Below are positions 15,247-24,767 of a stretch of 49,954 nt of DNA, in pieces. Under the pieces are notes generated by a model, which saw only the letters and a program-made list of their open reading frames with translations, did no database searches and was not told the DNA's origin. The position numbers and the translations under genes were made by a program. Within the stretch, counting starts at the first letter, position 1, and each line of letters starts with the position of its first letter. Origin of the DNA: Verrucomicrobiota bacterium (GTDB taxonomy: Bacteria; Verrucomicrobiota; Verrucomicrobiia; Verrucomicrobiales; V1-33); contig QQNF01000025.1 of the NCBI GenBank assembly GCA_003402705.1, positions 1 to 49,954 on the forward strand, written 5' to 3'.

Positions 15247-16317
15247 TCAGCCTCCGGTTTTATGGATCTCGACCCGGCGGTTGGGTTGCTGGGTGGCGGC
15301 GGAGCCGTTGGGGTCGACGTCCGGGAGGGTTTCGCGTTCGCCGCGGCCTTCGACGACGATGTTGGCACCGTCGAGACGGAGACTGCCGACGAGCCAGTCT
15401 TTGACGGCCTGGGCGCGGGCTTCGCTGAGGGTTTGGTTAGAGGCCTCGTCGCCGATGGTGTCGGTGTGGCCGATGAGACGGAACGTGGCTGCGGCGTTGG
15501 ATTGGATGATGGCGCCGAGTTTCATGAGACTGATGCGGGCTTCCTCGCGGAGTCGGGAAGAACCGAAGTCGAAGAGGAGGTCGGTGCGGAGCATGGCTTT
15601 GAAGTCGCCGGCGATGGGGCCTTTGAAGTTGGCGAGGTCGTCGAGGGAGGAGAAGCCGTCGATGCCGCCATTGCCGCCGGTGCCTTTTTTGAGGGATTTG
15701 AGGACATCGCCTTTGAGGTCGGCGGAGCCGGTGTTGGCGGCGCTGTCGATGAGGAGCTGGTCGGCGTCCGGGGCGGCGGCGGAGGGGGAAGCGGCGGCGG
15801 GTTTGGAGAGGAGACTGTCTTTGAGCGAGCCGTCGAGGGACTGGCGGACGTCGGCGGGGTCGTCGAGGAGATCGCCGGCGGTGCCGGCGACGGGTTTACT
15901 GAGCGTGAGGTTGGCGGCGGGGGTGGCGATGGAAGGCGTGAGGACGACGGCGCGGTCTTTGATGGCTTCGGCGAGTTCGGTGATGTCGGGGAGATTGGTG
16001 GGTGGGGGGAGTTCGGTTTTCCGGGTGAGGTCGGGGGCTTCCGCTGTGAGGTCCGGGGAGGAAGGGACGTCGCGGACGGTGACCTGTTCGAGATCGATTT
16101 CGAAGATGCCGGTTTGGGGGGAAGCGGTCATTTCCTCGACGACTGAGCGGGCGGGGAGGCGGAGACGTTTGAGGGCGACGAAGAGCCCGGCGTGGACGAC
16201 GATGGAAGTGGAGACGGCGGCGAGGATCCACCAGCGGAGATCCCACGCGGTGGTGGTGGAGCGGAAGCCTTGGCCGGAGCCGAGGGCGTCCCAGCGGGGA
16301 ACTGGAGACTTGGACAT
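15247..16317 (-). CDS. Inner-membrane protein with C-terminal OmpA-like peptidoglycan-binding domain
   Basis: 356 residues. One transmembrane helix near residues 30-48 ('WILAAVSTSIVVHAGLFVAL'), a long P/A-rich periplasmic stretch, then an OmpA-family domain (~235-352) with 'LLFDFGSSRLREEA', 'LIGHTDTIGDEASNQTLSE.RA' and 'GRGERETL...Q.NRRVEI'. This resembles TolA/MotB-like proteins that link the inner membrane to peptidoglycan. First gene of a two-gene unit with the hydrolase. Confidence 0.85.
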   Translation of the reverse strand: MSKSPVPRWDALGSGQGFRSTTTAWDLRWWILAAVSTSIVVHAGLFVALKRLRLPARSVVEEMTASPQTGIFEIDLEQVTVRDVPSSPDLTAEAPDLTRKTELPPPTNLPDITELAEAIKDRAVVLTPSIATPAANLTLSKPVAGTAGDLLDDPADVRQSLDGSLKDSLLSKPAAASPSAAAPDADQLLIDSAANTGSADLKGDVLKSLKKGTGGNGGIDGFSSLDDLANFKGPIAGDFKAMLRTDLLFDFGSSRLREEARISLMKLGAIIQSNAAATFRLIGHTDTIGDEASNQTLSEARAQAVKDWLVGSLRLDGANIVVEGRGERETLPDVDPNGSAATQQPNRRVEIHKTGG

Positions 16318-16428
16318 GTGGAGAGATGCACGAAGGCGTGGTGGGGTGCAATGAGGGAAAGGGGTTGGTGCCGCGGGTGCGGAGCGAGAGCGGGATTGCG
16401 GATTGGTGAGGCCGTGGTGGGGTGGCAG

Positions 16429-17589
16429 ATGCGTTTGAAACCGATTTCAGTCCTGACGGCGATGGTGATGGTGAGTCTGCCTTGCGGGGCGGAGGAGAAG
16501 TTTGTGAACCTATTCAGCGGGAAGGATTTGTCGGGGTGGGTGAATGTGAACGGGGCACCGGAGACGTGGAAGCTGGGGGAAGACGGCGTGTTGCGGTGCA
16601 CGGGGCAGCCGGTGGCGGCGCTGCGGACGGTGCGGCAGTATGAGAATTTCGTGCTGGAGCTGGAGTGGCGGCACATGAAGGCCGGGGGGAATGCGGGGAT
16701 TTTTGTGTGGGCGTCGCCCTTGCCGGCGACGGGACAGCCGTTTTTGCGGGCGATTGAGGTTCAGGTGCTGGATAACGGGTATGACGTGAAGGGGCGGAAC
16801 GAGTGGTACACGACGCACGGGGATATTTTTCCGATTCACGGGCACGTGATGAAGCCGGGAGGGCGGGCGAGCGGGATGCGGGCGTTTCCGGCGGCGGAGC
16901 ATTCGAAGAGTGCGCCGGAGTGGAACAGTTATCGGATTGAGGCGAAGGACGGGACGCTGGCGTTGTTTGTGAACGGGGTGAAAGTGACGACGGGGAGCGA
17001 GTGCCGGTGGCGGAAAGGGTATCTGGGGTTGGAGAGTGAGGGATCGCCGACGGAGTGGCGGAATGTGCGGATGAGCGAGTTGCCGGGGAGCGGGGCTGGG
17101 GAGGCGGAGAGTGCGCCGGTGATGGCGGCGGGGATGGTGCCGATTTACACGGGGACGGATTTGCGCGGGTGGGTGGCGACGAAGGGGACGAAGGAGACGT
17201 GGCAAGTGCAGGACTGGCAATTCACGGGGACGGATCCGGCGGGCGAGCTGACGACTGAGATGGATCATGCGGGTGGGGAGTATGTGCTGGACGTGAGGGG
17301 GCCGGATGCGTTGCCGGAGACGGCGCGGGTGGTGGTGAGCCAGAAGGGGCGGCCGTTGATCATGAGCAGTGATCTGGAGCCGGGGAAGTGGGTGCGTTTC
17401 CGGCTGGATGGGAAGGGCGTGGTGAAGGGGGCGCTGACGTGGAATCAGGAAGGAGTGGTGGAGCGCGTGCTGCCGACGAAGCTGGAAGCGCCGGTTTCGC
17501 TGACCCTGCATGGCGGGAACAGTTTCGGGAACGTGTTTCTGAGGTCGGCGGGGCAGCTGGCTCCGGAGGGGGCGAAGCCGAGGGAGTGA
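16429..17589 (+). CDS. Secreted DUF1080 (3-keto-disaccharide hydrolase-type) protein with two LamG-like domains
   Basis: 386 residues with a signal peptide (cleavage near 'CGA-EEK'). First domain (~22-220): 'FVNLFSGKDLSGWV', 'TGQPVAALRT', 'FVLELEWR', 'NAGIFVWA', 'IEVQVLDNG', 'GDIFPIHG' and 'RNVRMSEL' are the DUF1080 hallmarks. A second, weaker copy starts at 'PIYTGTDLRGWV' (~235) and runs to the end. Members act on or bind glycans; a 3-keto-glycoside hydrolase activity is known for some. Start ATG at 16429 is chosen because the signal peptide begins there. Confidence 0.88.
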   Translation: MRLKPISVLTAMVMVSLPCGAEEKFVNLFSGKDLSGWVNVNGAPETWKLGEDGVLRCTGQPVAALRTVRQYENFVLELEWRHMKAGGNAGIFVWASPLPATGQPFLRAIEVQVLDNGYDVKGRNEWYTTHGDIFPIHGHVMKPGGRASGMRAFPAAEHSKSAPEWNSYRIEAKDGTLALFVNGVKVTTGSECRWRKGYLGLESEGSPTEWRNVRMSELPGSGAGEAESAPVMAAGMVPIYTGTDLRGWVATKGTKETWQVQDWQFTGTDPAGELTTEMDHAGGEYVLDVRGPDALPETARVVVSQKGRPLIMSSDLEPGKWVRFRLDGKGVVKGALTWNQEGVVERVLPTKLEAPVSLTLHGGNSFGNVFLRSAGQLAPEGAKPRE

Positions 17590-17728
17590 GGGGTCGGTTA
17601 GATTCCCGGGCAGGCGAGAGCCTCTCGAAAATGCGGTTCAGGATGGGCTGAGGATTAGCCCCCTGTGGTTGAACGGTTCTCTGGAAATCCGGTTGCTGGA
17701 TGCGTTGATTTCTTCACCCTGCGGGTTC

Positions 17729-19027
17729 ATGACGCGTCATCTTCCTGTCAAATCCTCGCTTTTTCAGTCGAATCGCGACCGCCTGCGCGGATTGCTGCTT
17801 GAGAAGTCACTTGTGGTGGTCAATGCCAACGACATTCCGCCGACGAATGCGGATGCGGTGATGATCCCGGTGCCGAACAGTGATTTGTTTTATCTGACGG
17901 GGGTGGCGCAGGAGGAGTCGGTGCTGGTGATTTGTCCGGATGCGCATGAGGAGAAGCACCGGGAGATTCTGTTTCTGCGGGAGACGAGCGAGCACATTGC
18001 GGTGTGGGAGGGGTACAAGCTGACGAAGGAGCAGGCTCGTGCGACGAGCGGCGTGCGGACGGTGATGTGGCTGCAGGAGTTTCCGGTGATGATGCGGCGG
18101 CTGATGTGCGAGTCGGACCATGTGTTTCTGAATTCGAACGAGCATGCGCGGGCGGACATTGTGGTGGAGTCGCGCGAGGCGAGGTTTGTGCGGGAGACGG
18201 TGGCGATGTGGCCGCTGCACCGGTATCATCGGCTGGCGAAGCTGATGCATGAGTTGCGTCCGGTGAAGAGCGAGGAGGAGATTGAGTTGTTGAAGGAGGC
18301 GTGCCGGATTACGGGGGATGGGTTCCGGCGATTGCTGGGGTTTGTGCGGCCGGGCGTGCATGAATTTGAGGTCGAGGCGGAGCTGGCGCATGAATTCATC
18401 CGGCAGCGCGGGCGGTTTGCGTACAACCCGATCATTGCGTCGGGGAACAATGCGAACGCGCTGCATTACCTGGACAACAATGCGGTGTGCAAGAAGGGGG
18501 ACGTGCTGCTCCTTGATGTGGCGTCGACGTACGCGAATTACAATGCGGACCTAACGCGGACGATTCCGGTGAGCGGGAAGTTCACGAAGCGTCAGCGGGA
18601 AGTCTATGACGCGGTGCTGCGGGTGCTGCGCGGGTGCATCAAGAATCTGGTGCCTGGCAAACTGCCGAAGGACTGGCAGCGTGAGGCGGAGGAACTGACC
18701 CAGGTGGAGTTGCTGAAGCTGGGGTTGATTACGGAGAAGGACATCAAGAAGCAGGATCCGGAGAAGCCGGCGTTGAAGAAGTATTTCATGCACGGCGTGG
18801 GGCATCCGCTGGGGCTGGACGTGCATGATGTGGCGGCGATTGGTGCGCCGTTTGCGCCGGGCTGGGTGATGACGGTGGAGCCGGGGATTTACATTCCGGA
18901 TGAAGGGTTCGGGATCCGGCTGGAGAACGACGTGCTGATCACGGCGGATGGGACGGTGGATCTGATGGCGGACATTCCGATCGAGGCGGCGGAGATTGAG
19001 TCGCTGATGAAGAAGGCGCGGGGCTGA
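17729..19027 (+). CDS. pepP: Xaa-Pro aminopeptidase (peptidase M24B)
   Basis: 432 residues from the ATG at 17729. N-terminal AMP_N domain (~5-140, 'PNSDLFYLTGV'), then a pita-bread domain with all five metal ligands: D263 and D274 ('LLDVASTYANYNADLTRT'), H359 ('HGVGHPLGLDVHD'), E384 ('MTVEPGIYIP') and E399 ('GIRLEND'). Cleaves N-terminal residues before proline in the cytoplasm. Monocistronic; a short AT-rich tandem repeat follows. Confidence 0.92.
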   Translation: MTRHLPVKSSLFQSNRDRLRGLLLEKSLVVVNANDIPPTNADAVMIPVPNSDLFYLTGVAQEESVLVICPDAHEEKHREILFLRETSEHIAVWEGYKLTKEQARATSGVRTVMWLQEFPVMMRRLMCESDHVFLNSNEHARADIVVESREARFVRETVAMWPLHRYHRLAKLMHELRPVKSEEEIELLKEACRITGDGFRRLLGFVRPGVHEFEVEAELAHEFIRQRGRFAYNPIIASGNNANALHYLDNNAVCKKGDVLLLDVASTYANYNADLTRTIPVSGKFTKRQREVYDAVLRVLRGCIKNLVPGKLPKDWQREAEELTQVELLKLGLITEKDIKKQDPEKPALKKYFMHGVGHPLGLDVHDVAAIGAPFAPGWVMTVEPGIYIPDEGFGIRLENDVLITADGTVDLMADIPIEAAEIESLMKKARG

Positions 19028-19035
19028 GGGGGGGA

Positions 19036-19067
19036 AATAGTAAATGGTGAATAGTAAATAGTAAAAG
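19036..19067. repeat. Short AT-rich tandem repeat after pepP
   Basis: Degenerate units of AATAGTAAA / AATGGTG in an otherwise very G-rich intergenic region. Unexplained. Confidence 0.5.
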
Positions 19068-19123
19068 GGGGCGTGTTGGGAGCAATCCAGTTGGGATCGT
19101 GGGGGGTGCGGCGGAATCGGGGT

Positions 19124-19142
19124 CACAGGTAGGATGCCTGTG
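19124..19142. repeat. TGCCTGTG palindromic repeat, copy 2
   Basis: CACAGGTA-GGA-TGCCTGTG, one mismatch in the stem. Lies between the convergent pepP and ksgA·nudix genes. Confidence 0.7.
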
Positions 19143-19231
19143 AAAGTGTGGTTGCTGCGGGGTGAAGAGGGATGGAAAGGCTTTGCGCTCGTTTGGTGAG
19201 GGGGACAGGAATGTCCCCCCTCCTTCGCTTG

Positions 19232-20602
19232 TTATGGGCGTTGCCAGCGTTGCCAGCATTCGAGGAAGCCTTCGGCGAAGTCGTCGGGGCGGGCGGCGGT
19301 CCATGCGTCGATTTCGTGTGGGGCCATCCAGAGACCGGTTTCGATTTCAGCGGGGGGCCAGTGGAGCGGTTGGTCGGAGTTGGTGGTGAAGAGTTCGACG
19401 AATTCCATGCCTGTGCCGGGGCATGCTGGGACGGTGGCGGCGAGCTGCAGGCGGTCTGGGGTGGTGCGGATGCCGAGTTCTTCTGCGAGTTCGCGGACGG
19501 CGCAGGGGAGGTAGGCTTCGCCGGCGTCGAGGTGGCCTGCGGCGCTGCTGTCCCATTTGCCGGGCATTTTGTCTTTGAGGTGGGAGCGTTTCTGGAGGAA
19601 GACCTCGCCTGCGACGTTGAGGACGAAGATGTGGACGGCGCGGTGACGCCAGCCGTTGGCGTGGACGAGGGCGCGGGGGGCGGTGGAGGTGACGACATTG
19701 TGTTCGTCGACGACGTCGAAGAGTTCGTCGTCGCGCTGGGCGGGCGGGGCGTCGTGGCCGCGCCATGCGTCGGCTAGGGCGACCCATTGGGCGACGGAGA
19801 GTTCCTGACCGCGGGCGGTGGGATTGATGCCGGCGGCGGCGGCGATGACGTCCCATGGGCGGTCGTCGCGTGGTGGGAGGAGATTACGGAGCATTTTGCG
19901 GCGCTGGGAGAAGCCTGAACGGAGGAGGTGGTCGATGGCGGCTTCGTCGAACGGCGGGAGTTCGTGGCGTGGGCGCGGGGTGAGGACGACGACCCCGCTA
20001 TCGACTTTGGGGCGAGGGACGAAGATGTCCGGCGGGAGTTTGCGGACCATGGAGGCGTTCCAGCGGAGTTGGGTGCGGACGCTGAGGAGACCGCAGTCGG
20101 GGGTGCCGGGGGCGGCGCAGAGACGGTCGCAGACCTCCTTCTGGAGCGTGAAGACGGCGCGCTGGACGGGGCTAGGGTTGACGAGCCAGCGGCGGACGAT
20201 TTCGGTGCCGACCGAGTAGGGGAGTGCGCCGATGAGTTTGAGCGGCTGGGATTTGAAGTAGGGGCGGAGGTCGAAGTGGAGGGCGTCGCCGTGGATGACG
20301 GTGACGCCGGGGAGGGCGCCGTACTTGGCGCGGACGAGTTCGACGATTTCGTCGTCCTTTTCGAGGAGGATGAGGTGGCGTGCGGAATTGACGAGGTGGT
20401 TGGTGAGGGCACCCATGCCTGGGCCGATTTCGATGACGGTGTCGTCGGGGGAGATTTCGAGTTGGTCGACGATCCATGAGGCGACGGCGACGTCGGTCAT
20501 GAAGTTCTGGCCCATGCCTTTGGCGGGTTCGATGCCTGCGGCGGAGAGATCGCGGCGCTGGCGGCGCTGGTCGTCGCTGCGGTAGTGGTTGGATTTGCGC
20601 AT
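19232..20602 (-). CDS. KsgA-type rRNA adenine dimethyltransferase fused to a NUDIX hydrolase
   Basis: 456 residues. Residues ~20-285 are a KsgA/Dim1 methyltransferase: 'GQNFMTD', SAM motif 'VIEIGPGMGALT' (56-67), acidic 'LEKDD', 'HGDALHFD' and C-terminal 'FSQRRKMLRNLL'. The catalytic 'NLPY' motif reads 'ALPY' (126-129), losing the adenine-binding Asn. Residues ~290-456 are a NUDIX domain like those of IDI/YfcD proteins ('DDELFDVVDEHN', 'FLQKRS'), with an intact box from G356 to I378 (G-x5-E-x7-REL-x-EE-L-G-I). Both domains are in one uninterrupted frame. It follows the upstream glycosyltransferase by 23 bp. Confidence 0.88.
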   Translation of the reverse strand: MRKSNHYRSDDQRRQRRDLSAAGIEPAKGMGQNFMTDVAVASWIVDQLEISPDDTVIEIGPGMGALTNHLVNSARHLILLEKDDEIVELVRAKYGALPGVTVIHGDALHFDLRPYFKSQPLKLIGALPYSVGTEIVRRWLVNPSPVQRAVFTLQKEVCDRLCAAPGTPDCGLLSVRTQLRWNASMVRKLPPDIFVPRPKVDSGVVVLTPRPRHELPPFDEAAIDHLLRSGFSQRRKMLRNLLPPRDDRPWDVIAAAAGINPTARGQELSVAQWVALADAWRGHDAPPAQRDDELFDVVDEHNVVTSTAPRALVHANGWRHRAVHIFVLNVAGEVFLQKRSHLKDKMPGKWDSSAAGHLDAGEAYLPCAVRELAEELGIRTTPDRLQLAATVPACPGTGMEFVELFTTNSDQPLHWPPAEIETGLWMAPHEIDAWTAARPDDFAEGFLECWQRWQRP

Positions 20603-20625
20603 GGTTAGGGAAGGTGGGAGGAGAG

Positions 20626-21711
20626 TCAGGGAGGCGGGAGGAGAGGGGGCGGGAAGGAGAGAGGGGAGAGGGCGGCGGGGAGGATGGCGGAGAAGGCGGC
20701 GGCGGCGGCGGATTCGGCGGCGGGGTGGTGCTGGAGCCCGTTGGCGGCGGCGACGAGAGCGGACTGGTGGAGGGCCTTGCGGGAGGCTAGGTGGAAGCGG
20801 GCGAGGACGGCGGCGGCGTCGGGCTGGAGGTGTGAGGGGATGGCGTGCCAGATGGCGGCGGCGACGTCCGAGGCCATGCGGCCGAGGCCAGCGAGGTCGT
20901 GGTGGCGGTGGTCGTAGGCGTCGCAGAGTTCTGACTGGCAGATCTGGAGGTCAGGGAGTGAGTGCCATGCGTGGAGCATGCGGATTTCGGCGTCCCAACC
21001 GGTGCCGAAGTGGATGTGCTGGAGTGCGGAGCGCCGGAGACACCATTCACCGGAGAGGGCGTAGCGGAATTGGCCGAGGTAATCGAGCCACGGGATGGGT
21101 TGGGTGGCGGATTCGGCGAGGGCGAGGCGGAGAGGTTGGAAGAGGAGACGGAAGAGACGCCCGTGGAGGGAGGTGGCGTGGCGGGCGTACCAGCCCTTGG
21201 TGCCCGCGAAGTTGGCGTCCGGGTGGAGGACAGGCCATGCGAGACGGGCGAGGAATTCGGGGGAGGCGCAGGTAATGTCGGCGTCGTGGGCGGCGACGGC
21301 GAACGTGTTGGGATTGGCGAGGGCGGCGCGGGTGCAGAGCCAGAGATTGCGGCCTTTTCCGTGAGGGAGCGAGGCGGCTTCCGGAGGGAGGGGAGGGGCG
21401 TCCGGGTTATCGTGCCAGAGGATGTCGACTGAGCAGTGGAGATCGTTGAAGAGCGAGCGGGCGAGGAGGAAGTGTTCGTGGGAGGCGGCGTCGAGCCCGA
21501 CGACGACGTGGTGGAGCCATGGGGTGGCGGCGATGGATTGGCGGATGGAGGCGAGGGCTGGGGCGCCGAGTTCGCGGGCGTGGGTGGGGAGGACCAGGGT
21601 GAGTGGGCGGAGACGGGACCACGCGATGAGATCGCGCTGGAGGGCATCGCCTGCGGCGGAGGCGAGTCGCGGGAGGGAGGTGACGGAGGGGAACTGGAAG
21701 AGATCGGACAC
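20626..21711 (-). CDS. Glycosyltransferase, GT2/GT81-like
   Basis: 361 residues. 'TLVLPTHARELG' begins the nucleotide-sugar fold, 'VVVGLDAAS' and 'GKGRNLWLCTRAAL' are as in glucosyl-3-phosphoglycerate synthase-type enzymes, and 'AAHDADI' provides the DxD metal site. 'GTKGWYARH...GRLFRLLFQPL' and 'LSGEWCLRR' also fit this group. Probably a cytoplasmic GDP/UDP-sugar transferase; acceptor unknown. Divergent from another glycosyltransferase gene (99 bp between starts). The low-complexity 'SFPPPLLPPP' end lies in G-rich repetitive DNA. Confidence 0.75.
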   Translation of the reverse strand: MSDLFQFPSVTSLPRLASAAGDALQRDLIAWSRLRPLTLVLPTHARELGAPALASIRQSIAATPWLHHVVVGLDAASHEHFLLARSLFNDLHCSVDILWHDNPDAPPLPPEAASLPHGKGRNLWLCTRAALANPNTFAVAAHDADITCASPEFLARLAWPVLHPDANFAGTKGWYARHATSLHGRLFRLLFQPLRLALAESATQPIPWLDYLGQFRYALSGEWCLRRSALQHIHFGTGWDAEIRMLHAWHSLPDLQICQSELCDAYDHRHHDLAGLGRMASDVAAAIWHAIPSHLQPDAAAVLARFHLASRKALHQSALVAAANGLQHHPAAESAAAAAFSAILPAALSPLSFPPPLLPPP

Positions 21712-21809
21712 TGGGTTGGGGAGGTGATGGATGCTGGGGCGTGCGGCTGCAAGGAGAGGGGCGGCAAATCCCCGCTGGCGGAGGAGGGCGGGATGGGTTG
21801 GGGAGAGGG

Positions 21810-23288
21810 ATGGGGCGAGCGCTGATCATTGTGCACTATCATTACCGGCCGGGAGGCGTGCGGCAGGTGGTGGAGTGGGGAGCGGGGGCGGTGGCGCGGT
21901 GCTGGGGCTGTGAGCGGGTGGTGGTGCTGGGTGGGGAGCGAGTGCCGGAGGGATGGCGTGGGGAGTTTGAGCGGGCGGTGTTTCCGATGCCTGTGCGTTG
22001 GGAGAGTGATGCGGGGTTGGGTTACTGGAGAGAGTTTGCGGGGGAGGGAGGTGCGGAGGAATTGCTGAGGAGGGAGGTGGGGAGTGGGGATGTGGTGTGG
22101 GCGCACAATCTGAGTGTGGGGAGGCGATTGCGATTGGGTGCGATGGTGGTGCGGGTGGCGGAGGCGGCTGGGGCGTCGGTGTGGCTGCACCAGCATGACT
22201 GGTGGTGGGACGGGCGGTGGGAGCGGTGGGCGGAGTTCGGGGAGCAGGGAGTGGAGAGCCTTGAGGAGGCGGTGGCGTTGACCTTTCCGGCGGGTGAGCG
22301 GGTGAGGACGGTGGCGGTGAATGCGGCGGATGCGCGGTTTGCGAGGGACGTGCTGGGGCGGGTGTGCGGGTTCGGGGGGAATCCGCTAGTGAGACCGGAG
22401 ACGAGTCGGGCGGCGGTGGAGAGAGCGTGGGAGTGGCTGCGTGCGATGAGTGGGGGGAGACGCGTGTGGGTGTATCCGGCGCGGGCGTTGCGGCGGAAGA
22501 ATTTTGCGGAGGCGGTGCTGGTGATGCGGGCGGTGGATGAGGGGGCGATGCTGGTGACGACGGGGGGTGTTAGTTCTGCGGCGGAGTGCGGGTGGTACGG
22601 GGCGATGGAGCGGGCGGTGGAGGAAGGCGGGTGGCCGGTCCGATTGGCGGTGGCGGAGCTGGGCGGAGCGCCGACGGTTCCGGCGATGATGGGAGCGGCG
22701 GAGGCGGTGGTGATGAGTTCGCTGCGGGAAGGGTTTGGGCTGCCGTGGTGGGAGGCGGCGGTTTTGAGGCGGCCGCTGCTGGCGCGGCGCCTGGCGGGGA
22801 CGAGGGAGACCCTTGAGATGGTTGGGTTAGGGGCGAGTGCGGTGTGGGATGCGGTGATGGTGCCGCGCGGGGCGTTTGATGCGGGGGCGGAGGAGGTGCG
22901 GGTTGGGGAGCGAAGGGAGCGATTGGTGGGGATGCTGCCGGGGGAACTGCGGCGATTTGTTAGAGATGCGATGCGGGGGATTCCTGACGAGGTGGATTTC
23001 GGGGAATTGAGTTTCGAGGCGCAGCGGGAAGTGGTGGATTCCGGGGTGGGATTGGAGGAGCGGAGGAATCCGTGGTTAGGGGAAGTGCGGGGAGGGATGC
23101 GGGTTCCGGCGGAGGTGGATGAAGTGAGGGCGGGGCCGGAGATGTGGGCGGCGCGGTTCTGCGGGATGGGGCCGGATGGGGGGGATCGCGCGGGAGGGGT
23201 TAGAGATGCGGTCCGGGGCGAGCGGCTGGCGGCGTCGCTGGGCGTGGTGGTGAGGGAGTGGTGGCGGCACCCGCTGCTGTGGCCCTGA
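21810..23288 (+). CDS. Glycosyltransferase, GT4-like
   Basis: About 492 residues from ATG 21810 (purine-rich GGTTGGGGAGAGGG just upstream). 'IIVHYHYRPGGVRQVVEW' is a GT-B N-terminal start with the acceptor-loop GG, and 'WVYPARALRRKNFAEAV' plus 'SSLREGFGLPWWEAAVLRRP' is the GT4 donor-binding E-x7-E region. 'WLHQHDWWWDGRWERW' is an unusual aromatic stretch. The last ~130 residues have no recognised domain. May act with the divergent GT81-like gene on the same glycan. Confidence 0.75.
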   Translation: MGRALIIVHYHYRPGGVRQVVEWGAGAVARCWGCERVVVLGGERVPEGWRGEFERAVFPMPVRWESDAGLGYWREFAGEGGAEELLRREVGSGDVVWAHNLSVGRRLRLGAMVVRVAEAAGASVWLHQHDWWWDGRWERWAEFGEQGVESLEEAVALTFPAGERVRTVAVNAADARFARDVLGRVCGFGGNPLVRPETSRAAVERAWEWLRAMSGGRRVWVYPARALRRKNFAEAVLVMRAVDEGAMLVTTGGVSSAAECGWYGAMERAVEEGGWPVRLAVAELGGAPTVPAMMGAAEAVVMSSLREGFGLPWWEAAVLRRPLLARRLAGTRETLEMVGLGASAVWDAVMVPRGAFDAGAEEVRVGERRERLVGMLPGELRRFVRDAMRGIPDEVDFGELSFEAQREVVDSGVGLEERRNPWLGEVRGGMRVPAEVDEVRAGPEMWAARFCGMGPDGGDRAGGVRDAVRGERLAASLGVVVREWWRHPLLWP

Positions 23289-23303
23289 GCGGGTGGTGAT
23301 TAG

Positions 23304-24743
23304 CTAGTGGCGGTGGCGGGCGGCCTGGGCGGTGCGGCGGCGGGATTCGATGGCGTCGCCGATTTCGGTGGCGAGATTAGGGGAGCGCTGGAGGAGCTGA
23401 TCGATGGAGGCGTTGCTGAAGAGCATGATGACGACATCGGTGACGGCGTCGACGCCGACGTCGTGGGAGGCGGCCCCGGCGGTGAGTTGGTCGCCGAAGC
23501 ATTCGCCGGGGCCGATTTCGCCGATGCGGACGAGTTGGCCGGAGGCGTCTTTGGAGAGGAGGGCGGCGGTGCCGCGGAGGACGAGGGCGAAGCCGTGGAA
23601 GCCCGAGCCTGGGCGCTGGATGGTTTCGCCGGCGGCGAATTCGATGGTGCGGGGAGGGTTTTCCGGGTCGGCGGAGAGGGCGGGGCGGAAGCGAGGGTGG
23701 GATTTGAGGAGGGCTTCCGGAGCCGGGGGTGGTGTGCTGGGGGATTCGCCGGGGCCGTATTCCATGGCGATGGGGAAGGGGATATTGAGGCCCTCGCGGC
23801 GGACGACGTACCAGAGCCGCGTCATGATGGCATCGCGGGTGGGGCCGAGGTTTTCCTGGGTGGCGACGGAGAAGATGAGGCGGTAGGTGATGGAGAAGTC
23901 GGCGTAGTTGGCGGTGGTGACGCGGGGGCTTGGGTCGGCGAGGACGCCTGGGGAGGAAATGAGGAGGTCGAGCATGACCTCTTTGACGCGGTTGGGCGGG
24001 TCGTCGTAGCTGAAGCCGATTTCGATGACCTCGGTACGGACGGTGGTGGGTCTGGAGAGATTGCTGAAGGCCCCCTTGTAGAGGGAGACGTTCGGGACGA
24101 TGAGGAGTTCGCGGGTGGGGCTTTCGATGTGAACGGAGCGCCAGTTGATTTCGATGACCTTGCCGATGACCCCCTGGGCATGGATCCAGTCGCCGACATT
24201 GAGCGGGCGTTCGAAGAGGAGCATGAGGCCTGAGACGATATTGCCGAGAGGTTCCTGGAGGGCGAGGCCGATGACGATGGAGCCGACGCCGAGGGCGGCG
24301 ACGGCGCCTTTGACTTCACCGCCCCAGACCCATGAGTAGATGAACATGGCACCGAGGGCGACGATGAGGGCGCGGACGAGGTCGCGGAAGAGCTTGGGGA
24401 CGCGGGAGCGCCATGAGTTGATGTCCGGGGAGGACTTGCCGAAGACGACGTCATTGATGACGCCGAGGATGGCGAAGAGGAGGAGGAGGTAGAAGGCTGT
24501 CTGGGAGAGACGGGTGGCGATGTGAGAGTCCGGGAGTTCGAGGACGAGCCTGACGAAGATGAGGAGAGCGAGGGCGGGGATGACGAAATTGCGGAGCGTG
24601 CGGAGGAGACCGGTGAAGATGCTGTTGCGGCGGGTGGCGGCGGCGAGGGCTTCTGAGGCGATGAGGAGCGCGACTGGGAAGAGGACCGTCAGGGCGAGAG
24701 CCGGGCGGAGGTTAGAGAGGGATTGGTCGAGGAAAGCGATCAT
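23304..24743 (-). CDS. MscS-family channel with C-terminal cyclic nucleotide-binding domain
   Basis: 479 residues. Four hydrophobic N-terminal segments, then the MscS pore and beta domain ('GVGSIVIGLALQEPLGNIVSGLMLLFERPLNVGDWI' region, 'ESPTRELLIVPNVSL') and a cytoplasmic C-terminal domain. Residues ~355-470 form a CNB domain: 'FAAGETIQRPGSGFHGFALVLRG', 'GEIGPGECFGDQ' (phosphate-binding cassette region) and 'VIMLFSNASIDQLL'. In typical cassettes 'RxAT' follows; here 'ASHDVGVDAV' stands in that place, so ligand binding is uncertain. Lies 24 bp after the cyclase-like gene and is probably cotranscribed with it. Confidence 0.88.
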   Translation of the reverse strand: MIAFLDQSLSNLRPALALTVLFPVALLIASEALAAATRRNSIFTGLLRTLRNFVIPALALLIFVRLVLELPDSHIATRLSQTAFYLLLLFAILGVINDVVFGKSSPDINSWRSRVPKLFRDLVRALIVALGAMFIYSWVWGGEVKGAVAALGVGSIVIGLALQEPLGNIVSGLMLLFERPLNVGDWIHAQGVIGKVIEINWRSVHIESPTRELLIVPNVSLYKGAFSNLSRPTTVRTEVIEIGFSYDDPPNRVKEVMLDLLISSPGVLADPSPRVTTANYADFSITYRLIFSVATQENLGPTRDAIMTRLWYVVRREGLNIPFPIAMEYGPGESPSTPPPAPEALLKSHPRFRPALSADPENPPRTIEFAAGETIQRPGSGFHGFALVLRGTAALLSKDASGQLVRIGEIGPGECFGDQLTAGAASHDVGVDAVTDVVIMLFSNASIDQLLQRSPNLATEIGDAIESRRRTAQAARHRH

Positions 24744-24767
24744 GGCGCGTGCGGAGGGAGCGGCCTG

